This document shows, piece after piece, positions 6,407-12,115 of a stretch of 12,704 nt of DNA. Within the stretch, counting starts at the first letter, position 1. Each line of letters begins with the position of its first letter. The notes below the pieces were generated by a model. It saw only the letters and a program-made list of their open reading frames with translations. It ran no database searches and was not told the DNA's origin. The stretch is from Bacillota bacterium (GTDB lineage: Bacteria > Bacillota > Clostridia > Oscillospirales > Acutalibacteraceae), in assembly GCA_023412715.1 (NCBI GenBank), contig JAEZCC010000015.1, positions 1-12,704 on the forward strand, given 5' to 3'. The position numbers and the translations under genes were made by a program.

Positions 6407-6454
6407 GATTTACATTCTGCCTCAATCGGAAAGCTGTTGTTTCAAGTTCTTGTT

Positions 6455-7072
6455 TTAGTAATACCTCATACTGGACACAACACGCCCAAGGATATCAACC
6501 TCCGGGACTATAATAGGCTCCATGCTGGAATTTTCCGGCTGTAGGCGATAATGTCCCTTCTCCTTGTAAAATCGTTTTACCGTCGCCTCCTCATCGACCA
6601 TGGCGGCGACAATCTGCCCGTTTTCTGCGTAGGGTGTCTGCTCTACAATGACAATATCGCCATCGTATATTCCCGCATCTATCATAGACATGCCTCTGAC
6701 ACGCAGCGCAAACAGATCATTTTCCTGCCCTGCATGGCGCGGTAAATATTCGATAAAGCCATCCAGCTCTTCCACTACCGCTATGGGAACGCCCGCCGCA
6801 ATATTACCGAGGATTGGCACCTGTACAACATGACCCACTTCTTTTTGGGGGACTTTTACCAAACGCACCGGTGAATTTTCATACTCCATCAGATCCCCCG
6901 GCTGACAATGCAGGACTTTACATAAAGTCGCTATTGCGTCCGTCGTGACGCTTTTTCCTTCGCGTAATTTCTGCAGCGTACTCTGCGATAAAATATTTTC
7001 TTTCCGGATGCGGTATGTTGAAAGTCCCTGCCCTTTCATCCGTGCAAACAGTTTGCTGTAATCCATTGGCAT
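6455..7072 (-). CDS. Cro/CI-type HTH repressor with LexA-like S24 autocleavage domain
   Basis: This 205-residue protein is a DNA-binding repressor of the phage CI/LexA type. Residues about 3-63 form a Cro/C1-type helix-turn-helix (S-x-STLQKLREGKSVTTDAIATL), not the winged helix of classical LexA. Residues about 84-205 form the peptidase S24 domain. The Ala-Gly cleavage site lies in GNIAAGVP (Ala93-Gly94); the catalytic serine is in RGMSM (Ser129) and the lysine in ATVKRF (Lys166). The Ser-Lys spacing of 37 equals that of E. coli LexA (119/156). RecA-stimulated self-cleavage after DNA damage is therefore likely by family analogy. I favour ATG 7072, with GGTGA five bases upstream; GTG 7081 or ATG 7066 are possible. 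It is divergent from a small membrane protein across a three-operator region, so it probably represses itself and that gene. Confidence 0.9.
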   Translation of the reverse strand: MPMDYSKLFARMKGQGLSTYRIRKENILSQSTLQKLREGKSVTTDAIATLCKVLHCQPGDLMEYENSPVRLVKVPQKEVGHVVQVPILGNIAAGVPIAVVEELDGFIEYLPRHAGQENDLFALRVRGMSMIDAGIYDGDIVIVEQTPYAENGQIVAAMVDEEATVKRFYKEKGHYRLQPENSSMEPIIVPEVDILGRVVSSMRYY

Positions 7073-7107
7073 ACGCTTCACCCATCAAAATCAAATTTAT
7101 TATCATT

Positions 7108-7135
7108 ATTATATCACTTGTATGCACTTTAGGAA
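7108..7135 (-). promoter_or_regulatory. Leftward promoter of the repressor gene
   Basis: On the minus strand TGA-TATAAT (7116-7108) is a perfect extended -10. The -35 is poor: TTCCTA (7135-7130) at 16-bp spacing. The -35 and spacer lie within operator O1, which fits autorepression or activation by bound repressor. Confidence 0.65.
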
Positions 7136-7142
7136 GTGCCTA
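7121..7142. promoter_or_regulatory. Operator O1 (inverted repeat)
   Basis: TATGCACTT and AAGTGCCTA flank a 4-bp centre, matching as a palindrome except at one pair. The centre is at 7131/7132. It overlaps the -35/spacer of the leftward promoter and is part of a three-site array with 34-bp spacing. Confidence 0.65.
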
Positions 7143-7151
7143 TTTTCATAA

Positions 7152-7179
7152 AATTATGCACCTTAATTCGTGCATAATT
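7152..7179. promoter_or_regulatory. Operator O2 (perfect 10-bp inverted repeat)
   Basis: AATTATGCAC (7152-7161) and GTGCATAATT (7170-7179) are perfect reverse complements around an 8-bp spacer. The centre at 7165/7166 is exactly 34 bp from the centres of O1 and O3. It is the best match to the array consensus TATGCAC-N8-GTGCATA. Confidence 0.75.
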
Positions 7180-7183
7180 CATA

Positions 7184-7212
7184 TTGATTATGCACTCTAT
7201 AAAGTGTATATT
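7184..7212 (+). promoter_or_regulatory. Rightward promoter of the small membrane protein gene
   Basis: TTGATT (7184-7189), a 17-bp spacer and TATATT (7207-7212). Operator O3 fills the spacer and overlaps both hexamers, so a bound repressor would block it. Transcription would begin about 30 bp before the ATG at 7249. Confidence 0.7.
7189..7210. promoter_or_regulatory. Operator O3 (inverted repeat)
   Basis: TATGCACT (7189-7196) and AGTGTATA (7203-7210) match as a palindrome at seven of eight positions, with centre 7199/7200. The site sits between, and touches, the -35 and -10 boxes of the rightward promoter. Confidence 0.65.
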
Positions 7213-7248
7213 CAATCTATAAGCTGAACAGAAAAAGGACTGACAAAT

Positions 7249-7503
7249 ATGGGTTTGAAACTGATTTATTTCGTAAAGCTGTTCCTGATTGTAACCTTAT
7301 CCGCGATATTTCTGGCATTCGTTAATATAGCATTCGATCTGCCGCTCCTGCTTCTTGCCGTCTCCGCAGCTTGCTTCATATTGATCCGCCTTTTGTGGGT
7401 ATCGGCGCTGAAGGATGAAAAAGCAATCAAAAGACAAACCTGCCCAGGCAAAACCGGCAGAGCGGTTGGAGAGATATCACCGGATTTCAAGCGAGCTGCA
7501 TAA
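7249..7503 (+). CDS. Small two-helix membrane protein of unknown function
   Basis: I do not recognise a family. The 84-residue product has two hydrophobic segments (about residues 5-25 and 31-51) joined by a very short Asp-Leu-Pro turn. A basic cytoplasmic-type tail of about 30 residues (KDEKAIKRQ onward) follows. This hairpin-with-charged-tail layout is seen in holin-like proteins and membrane-acting toxins, but it is not diagnostic. AAAAAGGA lies nine bases before the ATG. The gene is the first under the operator-controlled rightward promoter, so it should be expressed when the adjacent repressor is cleaved. Its last 89 bp overlap another possible ORF in the +1 frame. A strong terminator follows at 7600. 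Confidence 0.65.
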   Translation: MGLKLIYFVKLFLIVTLSAIFLAFVNIAFDLPLLLLAVSAACFILIRLLWVSALKDEKAIKRQTCPGKTGRAVGEISPDFKRAA

Positions 7504-7537
7504 ACACATCGGTCAAAGGCTCAAAAAAAGGCTTTAG
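7415..7537 (+). CDS. Possible overlapping small basic protein, 40 residues
   Basis: An ATG inside the membrane protein gene opens a 40-codon frame whose product is strongly charged: MKKQSKDKPAQAKPAE, then an amphipathic helix-like stretch rich in Arg, Lys, Glu and His, ending RLKKRL. GAAGG touches the ATG, which is too close for a good ribosome site. Translation could come from coupling to the upstream frame or from a frameshift that fuses the two. It may be a genuine second protein, the true C-terminus of the membrane protein after a frameshift, or chance. Reported because its composition looks protein-like. Confidence 0.3.
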   Translation: MKKQSKDKPAQAKPAERLERYHRISSELHKHIGQRLKKRL

Positions 7538-7599
7538 GATGGGGATTTCGAAGGATTTGATCCTCTAAAATAAAACTCCGTAATACCCGTGACCTATGA

Positions 7600-7637
7600 A
7601 AAAAGGCTGGCAGAACATATGCTCTGCCAGCCTTTTT
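7600..7637. terminator. Strong bidirectional intrinsic terminator
   Basis: AAAAAGGCTGGCAGA (7600-7614) and TCTGCCAGCCTTTTT (7623-7637) are perfect reverse complements around an 8-base loop, so both strands end in a T-run. It should stop the small membrane protein transcript and the convergent acetyltransferase transcript. Confidence 0.92.
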
Positions 7638-7733
7638 GTCGCGGATCAAAAATAAACCGGAGCGATGCAGAAACGTAAAAAGTGGGCAAGCCGGCCTGCT
7701 CAACGAATTGAAATCCATCAGCTTTCCTGATAT

Positions 7734-8264
7734 TTAATCCGAAGCCTGAGTTTGCGGCCCGGCAAAATTTACCGATGCTGCGTATTTCGTATATTGATAG
7801 GCAATTCTGGGCGTTTCATCCCGAACATAGATAATCCCGCATTTTTCAAATCCGTTTTTTTCTATCAAATGCCGCATCGGACGGTTATTCTTATGGGTAT
7901 CTATCCGCAGGTTGGAGATTCTTTTTTTACAGAAATCGAAGCACTGGCCGAAAACGCCTTTCACTGCCCCATCGCTGGCAATTCGGTGGATTGTTCCGTA
8001 AAGATCGTCATTTTTCCATGAGCCGCCTTCTATCTGCGAATAGGTTGCGTCCGGCCCGATAATGAAAGCGAAAACCCCATGTACTTTATGATTCTCCACA
8101 TATACAAAGAGCTGTTCGCTTTGAATATCCTCTTTCAGCATCCCGCGATCAGGGTAGAAATCCGGCCATTGCGTGGCATTCCCGTTGGCTGCCATATACT
8201 TTCTGGCAGCCGCGTAAATATCCATGATTGTATCCAGGTCTTCATATTTCGCACACCGTATCAT
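7734..8264 (-). CDS. GNAT family N-acetyltransferase
   Basis: This 176-residue cytoplasmic protein has the GCN5-related acetyltransferase fold. The N-terminal IRCAKYEDLDTIMDIY start is typical. A central beta region (VYVENHKVHGVFAFI, 54-68) is followed by the acetyl-CoA loop region HRIASDGAVKGVFGQ (93-107), whose R-x-x-G-x-G/A motif is degenerate. The C-terminal LRIDTHKNNRPMRHLIEKNGFEKCGI segment (119-144) is characteristic. The acceptor substrate is unknown. I chose ATG 8264 because GGAGG lies six bases upstream; ATG 8270 directly abuts that site. It is 65 bp downstream of the MarR-type gene on the same strand and may be its operon partner. Base composition is more A+T-rich than the flanking genes. 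Confidence 0.88.
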   Translation of the reverse strand: MIRCAKYEDLDTIMDIYAAARKYMAANGNATQWPDFYPDRGMLKEDIQSEQLFVYVENHKVHGVFAFIIGPDATYSQIEGGSWKNDDLYGTIHRIASDGAVKGVFGQCFDFCKKRISNLRIDTHKNNRPMRHLIEKNGFEKCGIIYVRDETPRIAYQYTKYAASVNFAGPQTQASD

Positions 8265-8329
8265 AGGCATCCTCCGGCTTTTAATCCCGCCGACTCATGT
8301 TTCATCACGAATCCGCAATGCAAAACCCG

Positions 8330-8956
8330 TTATTTTTCGTCTGGATCCTCTTTCTTCCTGGGCCGCCCCCCGATGTTTCCGCCCCAGAACCGATCCGGGC
8401 GGTGCAGATCCGGCCTTCCGCCCAACCGGCCGGCTCCGGGGTGAGGGCCGCCCCGGTTCAGATATTCCCCGAACCTCTCTGCAAACGGCATGCGGTTTCC
8501 AAAATCGAACCCGTCTTCCCCCAGCTTCTTCGCAAGGTCGTCGATGACGCGGGTGAGATAACCGTACAGCACGTCCTGTTCCTTTTCATCCAAGCAGCCG
8601 AACAGTTCGTTGCTGTCCGGCTGCCGTTCTTCCAGGTCCGACGCTCTTTTGCCCGCGTCCGTCAGATGGATTTCAATCACCCGGCGATCTGCCTCGGAAG
8701 GCGTGCGGCTGATATACCCGCTTCGCTCCAGCTTGGCCAGAAGCTCGCCCAGCGACTGGGAGCGGATGTCCAGAATACTGGAAAGCTCTTTCTGGCTGAT
8801 ATCCGGCTTCAGCTTCAGCAGGGCCAAAACCCGCCCCTGCCCGCGGTGAGGATCGGCCATCGGGCCGTATTCCCTGTAATTCTGCAGCCGGTAACGGCGG
8901 AGCAGCCATTCGAGATGCACAAGCTGTTCGTATAAATCGTGCCGATCGCCGCCCAT
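8330..8956 (-). CDS. MarR family transcriptional regulator (divergent regulator 1)
   Basis: This 208-residue DNA-binding protein has a MarR-type winged helix. The recognition region ISQKELSSILDIRSQSLGELLAKLERSGYI (53-82) leads into a complete wing, SEADRRVIEIHLTDAGK (87-103), with the family's D-R-R. A long C-terminal tail (about 150-208), rich in Gly, Pro and Arg, is unusual and probably disordered. ATG 8956 follows GGGGGAG. It is divergent from a paralogous regulator that heads an ABC exporter operon, and both promoters carry the same AAGGYACCTT palindrome. Likely roles are autorepression and control of the exporter. The ligand is unknown. Confidence 0.9.
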   Translation of the reverse strand: MGGDRHDLYEQLVHLEWLLRRYRLQNYREYGPMADPHRGQGRVLALLKLKPDISQKELSSILDIRSQSLGELLAKLERSGYISRTPSEADRRVIEIHLTDAGKRASDLEERQPDSNELFGCLDEKEQDVLYGYLTRVIDDLAKKLGEDGFDFGNRMPFAERFGEYLNRGGPHPGAGRLGGRPDLHRPDRFWGGNIGGRPRKKEDPDEK

Positions 8957-9001
8957 ATGATTCTCCCCCTGCCTCTGTTTTCTGCCCTTTCGTCTTTACG
9001 A

Positions 9002-9013
9002 GAAGGCACCTTC
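9002..9013. promoter_or_regulatory. Operator at the start of the MarR regulator 1 transcript
   Basis: GAAGGCACCTTC is a 12-bp palindrome (one central mismatch), with its centre 14.5 bp downstream of the leftward -10 box. The 14 bp CGAGAAGGYACCTT is shared with the operator at 9179-9188 apart from the C/T position. Confidence 0.65.
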
Positions 9014-9021
9014 ACGATTTC

Positions 9022-9050
9022 AGTATACGACGGGCCTTCGCCGCTGTCAA
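9022..9050 (-). promoter_or_regulatory. Promoter of MarR regulator 1
   Basis: On the minus strand, perfect TTGACA (9050-9045), a 17-bp spacer and TATACT (9027-9022). The spacer contains a GAAGG half-site (minus strand, about 9039-9035). The ATG at 8956 is about 65 bp downstream. Confidence 0.8.
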
Positions 9051-9140
9051 GAACGGAGCCTGAAAATGGTCCGTTGATCGGCATCATTCGGTCATTGGCC
9101 TGACCTGTTTGTAATCGTCCAAAAAATATTTTCAAAACAG

Positions 9141-9169
9141 TTGACAAATCATTCAGGTACCTTTATAAT
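9141..9169 (+). promoter_or_regulatory. Consensus promoter of the MarR-ABC exporter operon
   Basis: TTGACA (9141-9146), exactly 17 bp, TATAAT (9164-9169): a full consensus sigma-A promoter. Such a strong promoter normally needs tight repression. An AGGTACCT palindrome lies in the spacer (9155-9162) and a second lies just past the start site (9179-9188). Confidence 0.88.
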
Positions 9170-9188
9170 TCAATCGAGAAGGTACCTT
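9155..9188. promoter_or_regulatory. Paired operators of the exporter promoter
   Basis: AGGTACCT (9155-9162) lies between the -35 and -10 boxes, and AAGGTACCTT (9179-9188) lies at about +3 to +12; their centres are 25 bp apart. The second has the same sequence core and the same 14.5-bp distance from the -10 box as the operator at 9002-9013. Confidence 0.65.
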
Positions 9189-9219
9189 TTTATTACTTTG
9201 CCAACGGAGGTTTTTCAAA

Positions 9220-9759
9220 ATGAGCAATAAAGATCGTGATTTATCCGGACGGCTGATGGACGCGGGGCTGCTTCTCCGCCTGGTGCAAAACCGGAATACA
9301 TATGCGGCTCCTTCCGGCTTATGCGCAGAGAAAATACTAACGCTGCTGAAATCCAGGCCGGGAATCGGCGAAAAAGAGCTTGCCGACTTGTCCGGCATCC
9401 GCAGAAACAGGCTTGCAAGATGGCTGAACCGCCTGGGATACGAGGGCCTCGTCGAATCCGGGGACGGCGGCGCGGAAGTCGGCCTGACCAAAGCGGGGGC
9501 GAAAGAAGCTGAAAAGATTGAAAGGGGCCGCGCCAAAACCGAGAGCCTGTTTGACTGCCTGACCGCTGAAGACCGCGAAAAACTCTCGGACATTCTGGAT
9601 CGGCTTTCCACCAGGCTGAAAGAGGAAACAGACGAAGACGGCGAGGATTTTGACGATCTGCCGGAGTGCCGGCGTTTTGGCCGTTTCGATCACGGCGTTT
9701 GCGGCCCGCGGCCCGGTTTTCACGCTTTCTCCGGAAGACCGGGCAGGGTTCCCTGGTAA
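9220..9759 (+). CDS. MarR-like winged-helix regulator (exporter-operon regulator 2)
   Basis: This 179-residue protein is a paralogue of the divergent MarR regulator. The two align through EKILTLLKSRPGIGEKELADLSGI (37-60), a recognition helix with RRNRLARWLNRLGYEGLV (61-78), a helical dimerisation region with FDCLTAEDREKLSDILDRL (111-129), and an acidic stretch ending in a short Gly/Pro/Arg-rich tail. Its wing is shortened (SGDGGAEVGLT) and lacks the D-R-R of regulator 1, so DNA contacts may differ. ATG 9220 follows CGGAGG. It is the first gene of an operon with the ABC ATPase (starts 23 bp after its stop) and the permease. Likely role: repression of its own operon, perhaps relieved by an exported compound. 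Confidence 0.83.
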   Translation: MSNKDRDLSGRLMDAGLLLRLVQNRNTYAAPSGLCAEKILTLLKSRPGIGEKELADLSGIRRNRLARWLNRLGYEGLVESGDGGAEVGLTKAGAKEAEKIERGRAKTESLFDCLTAEDREKLSDILDRLSTRLKEETDEDGEDFDDLPECRRFGRFDHGVCGPRPGFHAFSGRPGRVPW

Positions 9760-9782
9760 ATACCGACAAGGAAAGGAATCAG

Positions 9783-10709
9783 GTGAAGCAGATGCAGGAT
9801 ATCATTGAAGTAGAGCATTTTTCCAAACATTACGGAAGCTTCAAAGCGGTGGACGACATCTCGTTCCGCGTCAGGGAAGGCGAGATCTTCGCCTTCCTCG
9901 GCCCGAACGGGGCCGGCAAAAGCACGACCATCAACACCTTATGCACAATTCTGGACAAGACGGCCGGCACGATGCGGATTAACGGGCACGACGTGTCCGC
10001 CCAGAAGGACAAGGTCCGCAGGGACATCGGCATCGTTTTTCAGGAATCCACGCTTGACGTGAAGCTGACGGTCGAAGAAAATCTCCGGCTGCACTGCAGC
10101 TTCTACCGGGTGCCGAAGAACGAAGCGGAGGAGCGCATCCGGTTCGCCCTCGCGCTTGTGGAGCTGACGGACTGGCGGAAGGCAGTGGTGGGCGGCCTCT
10201 CGGGCGGCATGAAGCGCCGCGCGGAGATCGCGCGCGGGCTGGTGCATTTTCCGAAGGTCCTTTTCCTCGACGAGCCGACGACCGGGCTGGACCCGCAGAC
10301 CCGCGCCGGCGTGTGGGCCTATATCCGGAAACTTCAGAAAGAAAAGAATATCACGATCTTTCTGACGACGCATTACATGGACGAGGCCGAAATCTGCTCT
10401 CACGTTGCGATTATCGACCACGGCAAACTGATTGCGTTCGACACCCCGGAAAATCTCGAAAAGCAGTACACCAACACCGTTCTCACCATCCGCAGCAGGG
10501 AACCGGAAAAAATGGAACATTATCTGAACGAAGGGACCATGCGCTACCAGGCCGACGGCGGGCGTTTCCTCATCAATGCCGGGGAAACCTCGAAGGCGCT
10601 GGAGCTTCTGTCCCTTTTCAAGGACAGCATCACCGATTTTGAAGTGAAGAAAGGCTCGCTCAACGATGTATTCCTGTCCGTCACGGGGAAGGAGATCAGA
10701 GTATCATGA
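9783..10709 (+). CDS. ABC transporter ATP-binding protein (DrrA-like multidrug export family)
   Basis: This 308-residue cytoplasmic ATPase energises the permease encoded next to it. Visible motifs are Walker A GPNGAGKST (40-48), Q-loop glutamine 87 in VFQES, signature LSGGMKRR (139-146), Walker B VLFLDEPTTGLD (159-170) and H-loop His197 in TTH. A C-terminal extension of about 80 residues is typical of DrrA/CcmA-like export ATPases. I chose GTG 9783 because AAAGGA sits five bases upstream; ATG 9792 with AGGTGA is an equally reasonable start, and longer extensions run back into the regulator gene. Its stop overlaps the permease start by four bases (ATGA). Substrate unknown; drug or lipid export is inferred from the family. 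Confidence 0.94.
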   Translation: MKQMQDIIEVEHFSKHYGSFKAVDDISFRVREGEIFAFLGPNGAGKSTTINTLCTILDKTAGTMRINGHDVSAQKDKVRRDIGIVFQESTLDVKLTVEENLRLHCSFYRVPKNEAEERIRFALALVELTDWRKAVVGGLSGGMKRRAEIARGLVHFPKVLFLDEPTTGLDPQTRAGVWAYIRKLQKEKNITIFLTTHYMDEAEICSHVAIIDHGKLIAFDTPENLEKQYTNTVLTIRSREPEKMEHYLNEGTMRYQADGGRFLINAGETSKALELLSLFKDSITDFEVKKGSLNDVFLSVTGKEIRVS

Positions 10710-11530
10710 ACGCCGTCGGCGCTATCGTAAAGCGCAATCTGCTGAATTTCACGCGGAATAAGGGCCAATTGCTCGGCATGGTCCTCATGCCGCTGTTCTT
10801 CCTGTTCATCTTTTCGTTCCTGATGAAATCCGCAATGAGCGGGCTCGCGCAGCCCATGAATTACCTGATCGCGGGGATCATCATCATGACGGTGTTCCAA
10901 GGCTGCATCAGCAACTCCACCGCCATTCTCTCCGACATTGCGAGCGGCTTTATGAGGGAAATCCTCGTCGCGCCCATTTCACGGACGCAGATTTCCGTCG
11001 GGCATATTCTCTCCACCGGCATCATCTCTGTGCTGCAGGGGTTGCTCCTGACCCTGATCAGTCTGTTCATCGGCTTTCAGCTCGATCCCCTTCATCTGGC
11101 GGAGATGATCGGCGTCATGGCGCTGGCGGGCGTGACCTTCGGCTCGATCGGACTGTTCCTCGCGACGATCTCCCGCAATTCGGCCTCGTTCCAGATCGTC
11201 AGCACGGTCGTGCTCATGCCGTTCACTTTTCTATCTGGCGCCTACATTCCGACCACCATCATGCCAAAATTCCTGATGCCGCTGGTCTATCTCAACCCCC
11301 TGACCTATCTGACCTCCGTCTTCCGTTTTATTTCTCTGAAGATGGAGCACACGCCGACCGCGACGCTCGTTCAGGAAGGCGTGGCTTACAATATCCACGG
11401 CTTTCTGATCACGCCCGGACTGGGCTTGCTGCTCACTTGCCTCATCGGGGTCGTCTTTCTGGCCCTCTGCGTCTATCAGTTCGGCAGGGCCGATTTTTCC
11501 AATGTCAAGGTGGCGTCGCCCAGGCACTGA
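10706..11530 (+). CDS. ABC-2 type transporter permease (DrrB-like)
   Basis: This 274-residue membrane subunit pairs with the ATPase whose stop overlaps its ATG (ATGA), indicating coupled translation. About six hydrophobic helices are seen: residues 22-42, 52-70, 98-122, 132-155, 163-185 and 238-258. ABC-2 family marks include FMREILVAPISR (82-93), the FLSGAYIP segment (175-182) and LNPLTYLTSVFR (196-207). Together with the ATPase it forms a typical half-size exporter for drugs, antibiotics or lipids. No convincing terminator is visible in the 113 bp after the stop. Confidence 0.94.
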   Translation: MNAVGAIVKRNLLNFTRNKGQLLGMVLMPLFFLFIFSFLMKSAMSGLAQPMNYLIAGIIIMTVFQGCISNSTAILSDIASGFMREILVAPISRTQISVGHILSTGIISVLQGLLLTLISLFIGFQLDPLHLAEMIGVMALAGVTFGSIGLFLATISRNSASFQIVSTVVLMPFTFLSGAYIPTTIMPKFLMPLVYLNPLTYLTSVFRFISLKMEHTPTATLVQEGVAYNIHGFLITPGLGLLLTCLIGVVFLALCVYQFGRADFSNVKVASPRH

Positions 11531-11643
11531 ATCCCGTGTACCGGCAGGCCTTTTCTATTACCAAGACAGACGCGCCAACAGCGGAAACATGGAATCCGCC
11601 GTCAGATTCGCGGGACGAGGATTTTATTCAATTGAAATTTATT

Positions 11644-11982
11644 TTAAAAAATACCAAGCAGCCTTAAAATCACGAGAACGGCGCCAATCCCGAAAAGCGT
11701 TCCAAAAATAGCTTTATTATGTTTGGCAAGCCATCTGGGCAGGAAAATATCAAAGCCCGTCTCATGATTCACGGTATATTTTTCCCCCACGACCGTCAGC
11801 GGACACCTCCAGCCGAACAGAAGAAGAATCAATCCTTCTATCACGACCAGCCCGATGGCGAGAAAGGTGTAACCATTGACCCTGTCAAAGATACCTGCGA
11901 ACAGGATATAGAAAATCACCAGGACGAAGAACGCCCAGATAATTGTATGAATCAGTTTAAGGCAGAACAGCTTCTTGCGCAT
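11644..11982 (-). CDS. Small membrane protein, DUF2784-like
   Basis: This 112-residue product has three hydrophobic segments (about 10-32, 38-58 and 91-110). The motif FGWRCPLTVVGEKYT (56-70), after the second helix, resembles the CPLT-x-x-E motif of DUF2784 membrane proteins, followed by an amphipathic loop (GFDIFLPRWLAKHNKA). The function is unknown. GAGGGAAAAATG gives a clear start at 11982. It is convergent with the exporter operon and lies 133 bp downstream of the DUF2500 gene on the same strand. The family call rests on one short motif and is tentative; the gene itself is likely real. Confidence 0.7.
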   Translation of the reverse strand: MRKKLFCLKLIHTIIWAFFVLVIFYILFAGIFDRVNGYTFLAIGLVVIEGLILLLFGWRCPLTVVGEKYTVNHETGFDIFLPRWLAKHNKAIFGTLFGIGAVLVILRLLGIF

Positions 11983-12034
11983 TTTTCCCTCTTCTCAAGC
12001 GGACAAACGGCTGTTTCCGCAAGAAAAACATCAT
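11957..12034 (-). CDS. Possible short upstream ORF overlapping the DUF2784-like gene
   Basis: A 25-codon frame starts with two consecutive ATGs at 12034 and 12031, behind a strong GATGGAGGA, and ends inside the next gene's first codons. Its product would be basic (MMFFLRKQPFVRLRRGKN...). It could couple translation to the downstream gene or be accidental. Support is limited to the ribosome site and the overlap. Confidence 0.2.
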   Translation of the reverse strand: MMFFLRKQPFVRLRRGKNAQEAVLP

Positions 12035-12115
12035 TCCTCCATCGGTGTGTGCAGGCGCTTTCCGGGTAACCGGCATGGCTGCGACAGACGATAAAAATTT
12101 TGAATTGCGTGCAAT

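Noticed and set aside
6141..6425. 94-residue minus-strand frame across the tRNA and its downstream repeats
   Set aside because: It is antisense to tRNA-Ala; the VEHSGIEPLTSTLPVWRS ending is the familiar translation of a tRNA complement, and the frame also runs through a terminator.
6455..7072. Housekeeping LexA
   Set aside because: The N-terminal domain is Cro/CI-type rather than the LexA winged helix, and the adjacent operators do not match the GAAC-N4-GTTC SOS box.
7121..7210. Evenly spaced repeats as a tiny CRISPR array
   Set aside because: The units are palindromic operator sites of about 22-28 bp overlapping two promoters, with 6-12 bp gaps and no unique spacers of CRISPR length.
7521..7718. 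65-residue minus-strand frame after the membrane protein gene
   Set aside because: It reads straight through the strong terminator hairpin at 7600-7637 and has no ribosome site; the stretch 7538-7733 appears non-coding apart from that terminator.
9666..9782. N-terminal extension of the ABC ATPase
   Set aside because: It lies inside the regulator gene in another frame; the conserved ATPase begins near residue 4 of the chosen start and ribosome sites lie just before 9783 and 9792.
11531..11643. Possible terminator after the ABC permease
   Set aside because: Only a 5-bp GCGGA/TCCGC stem without a following T-run is seen, too weak to call.
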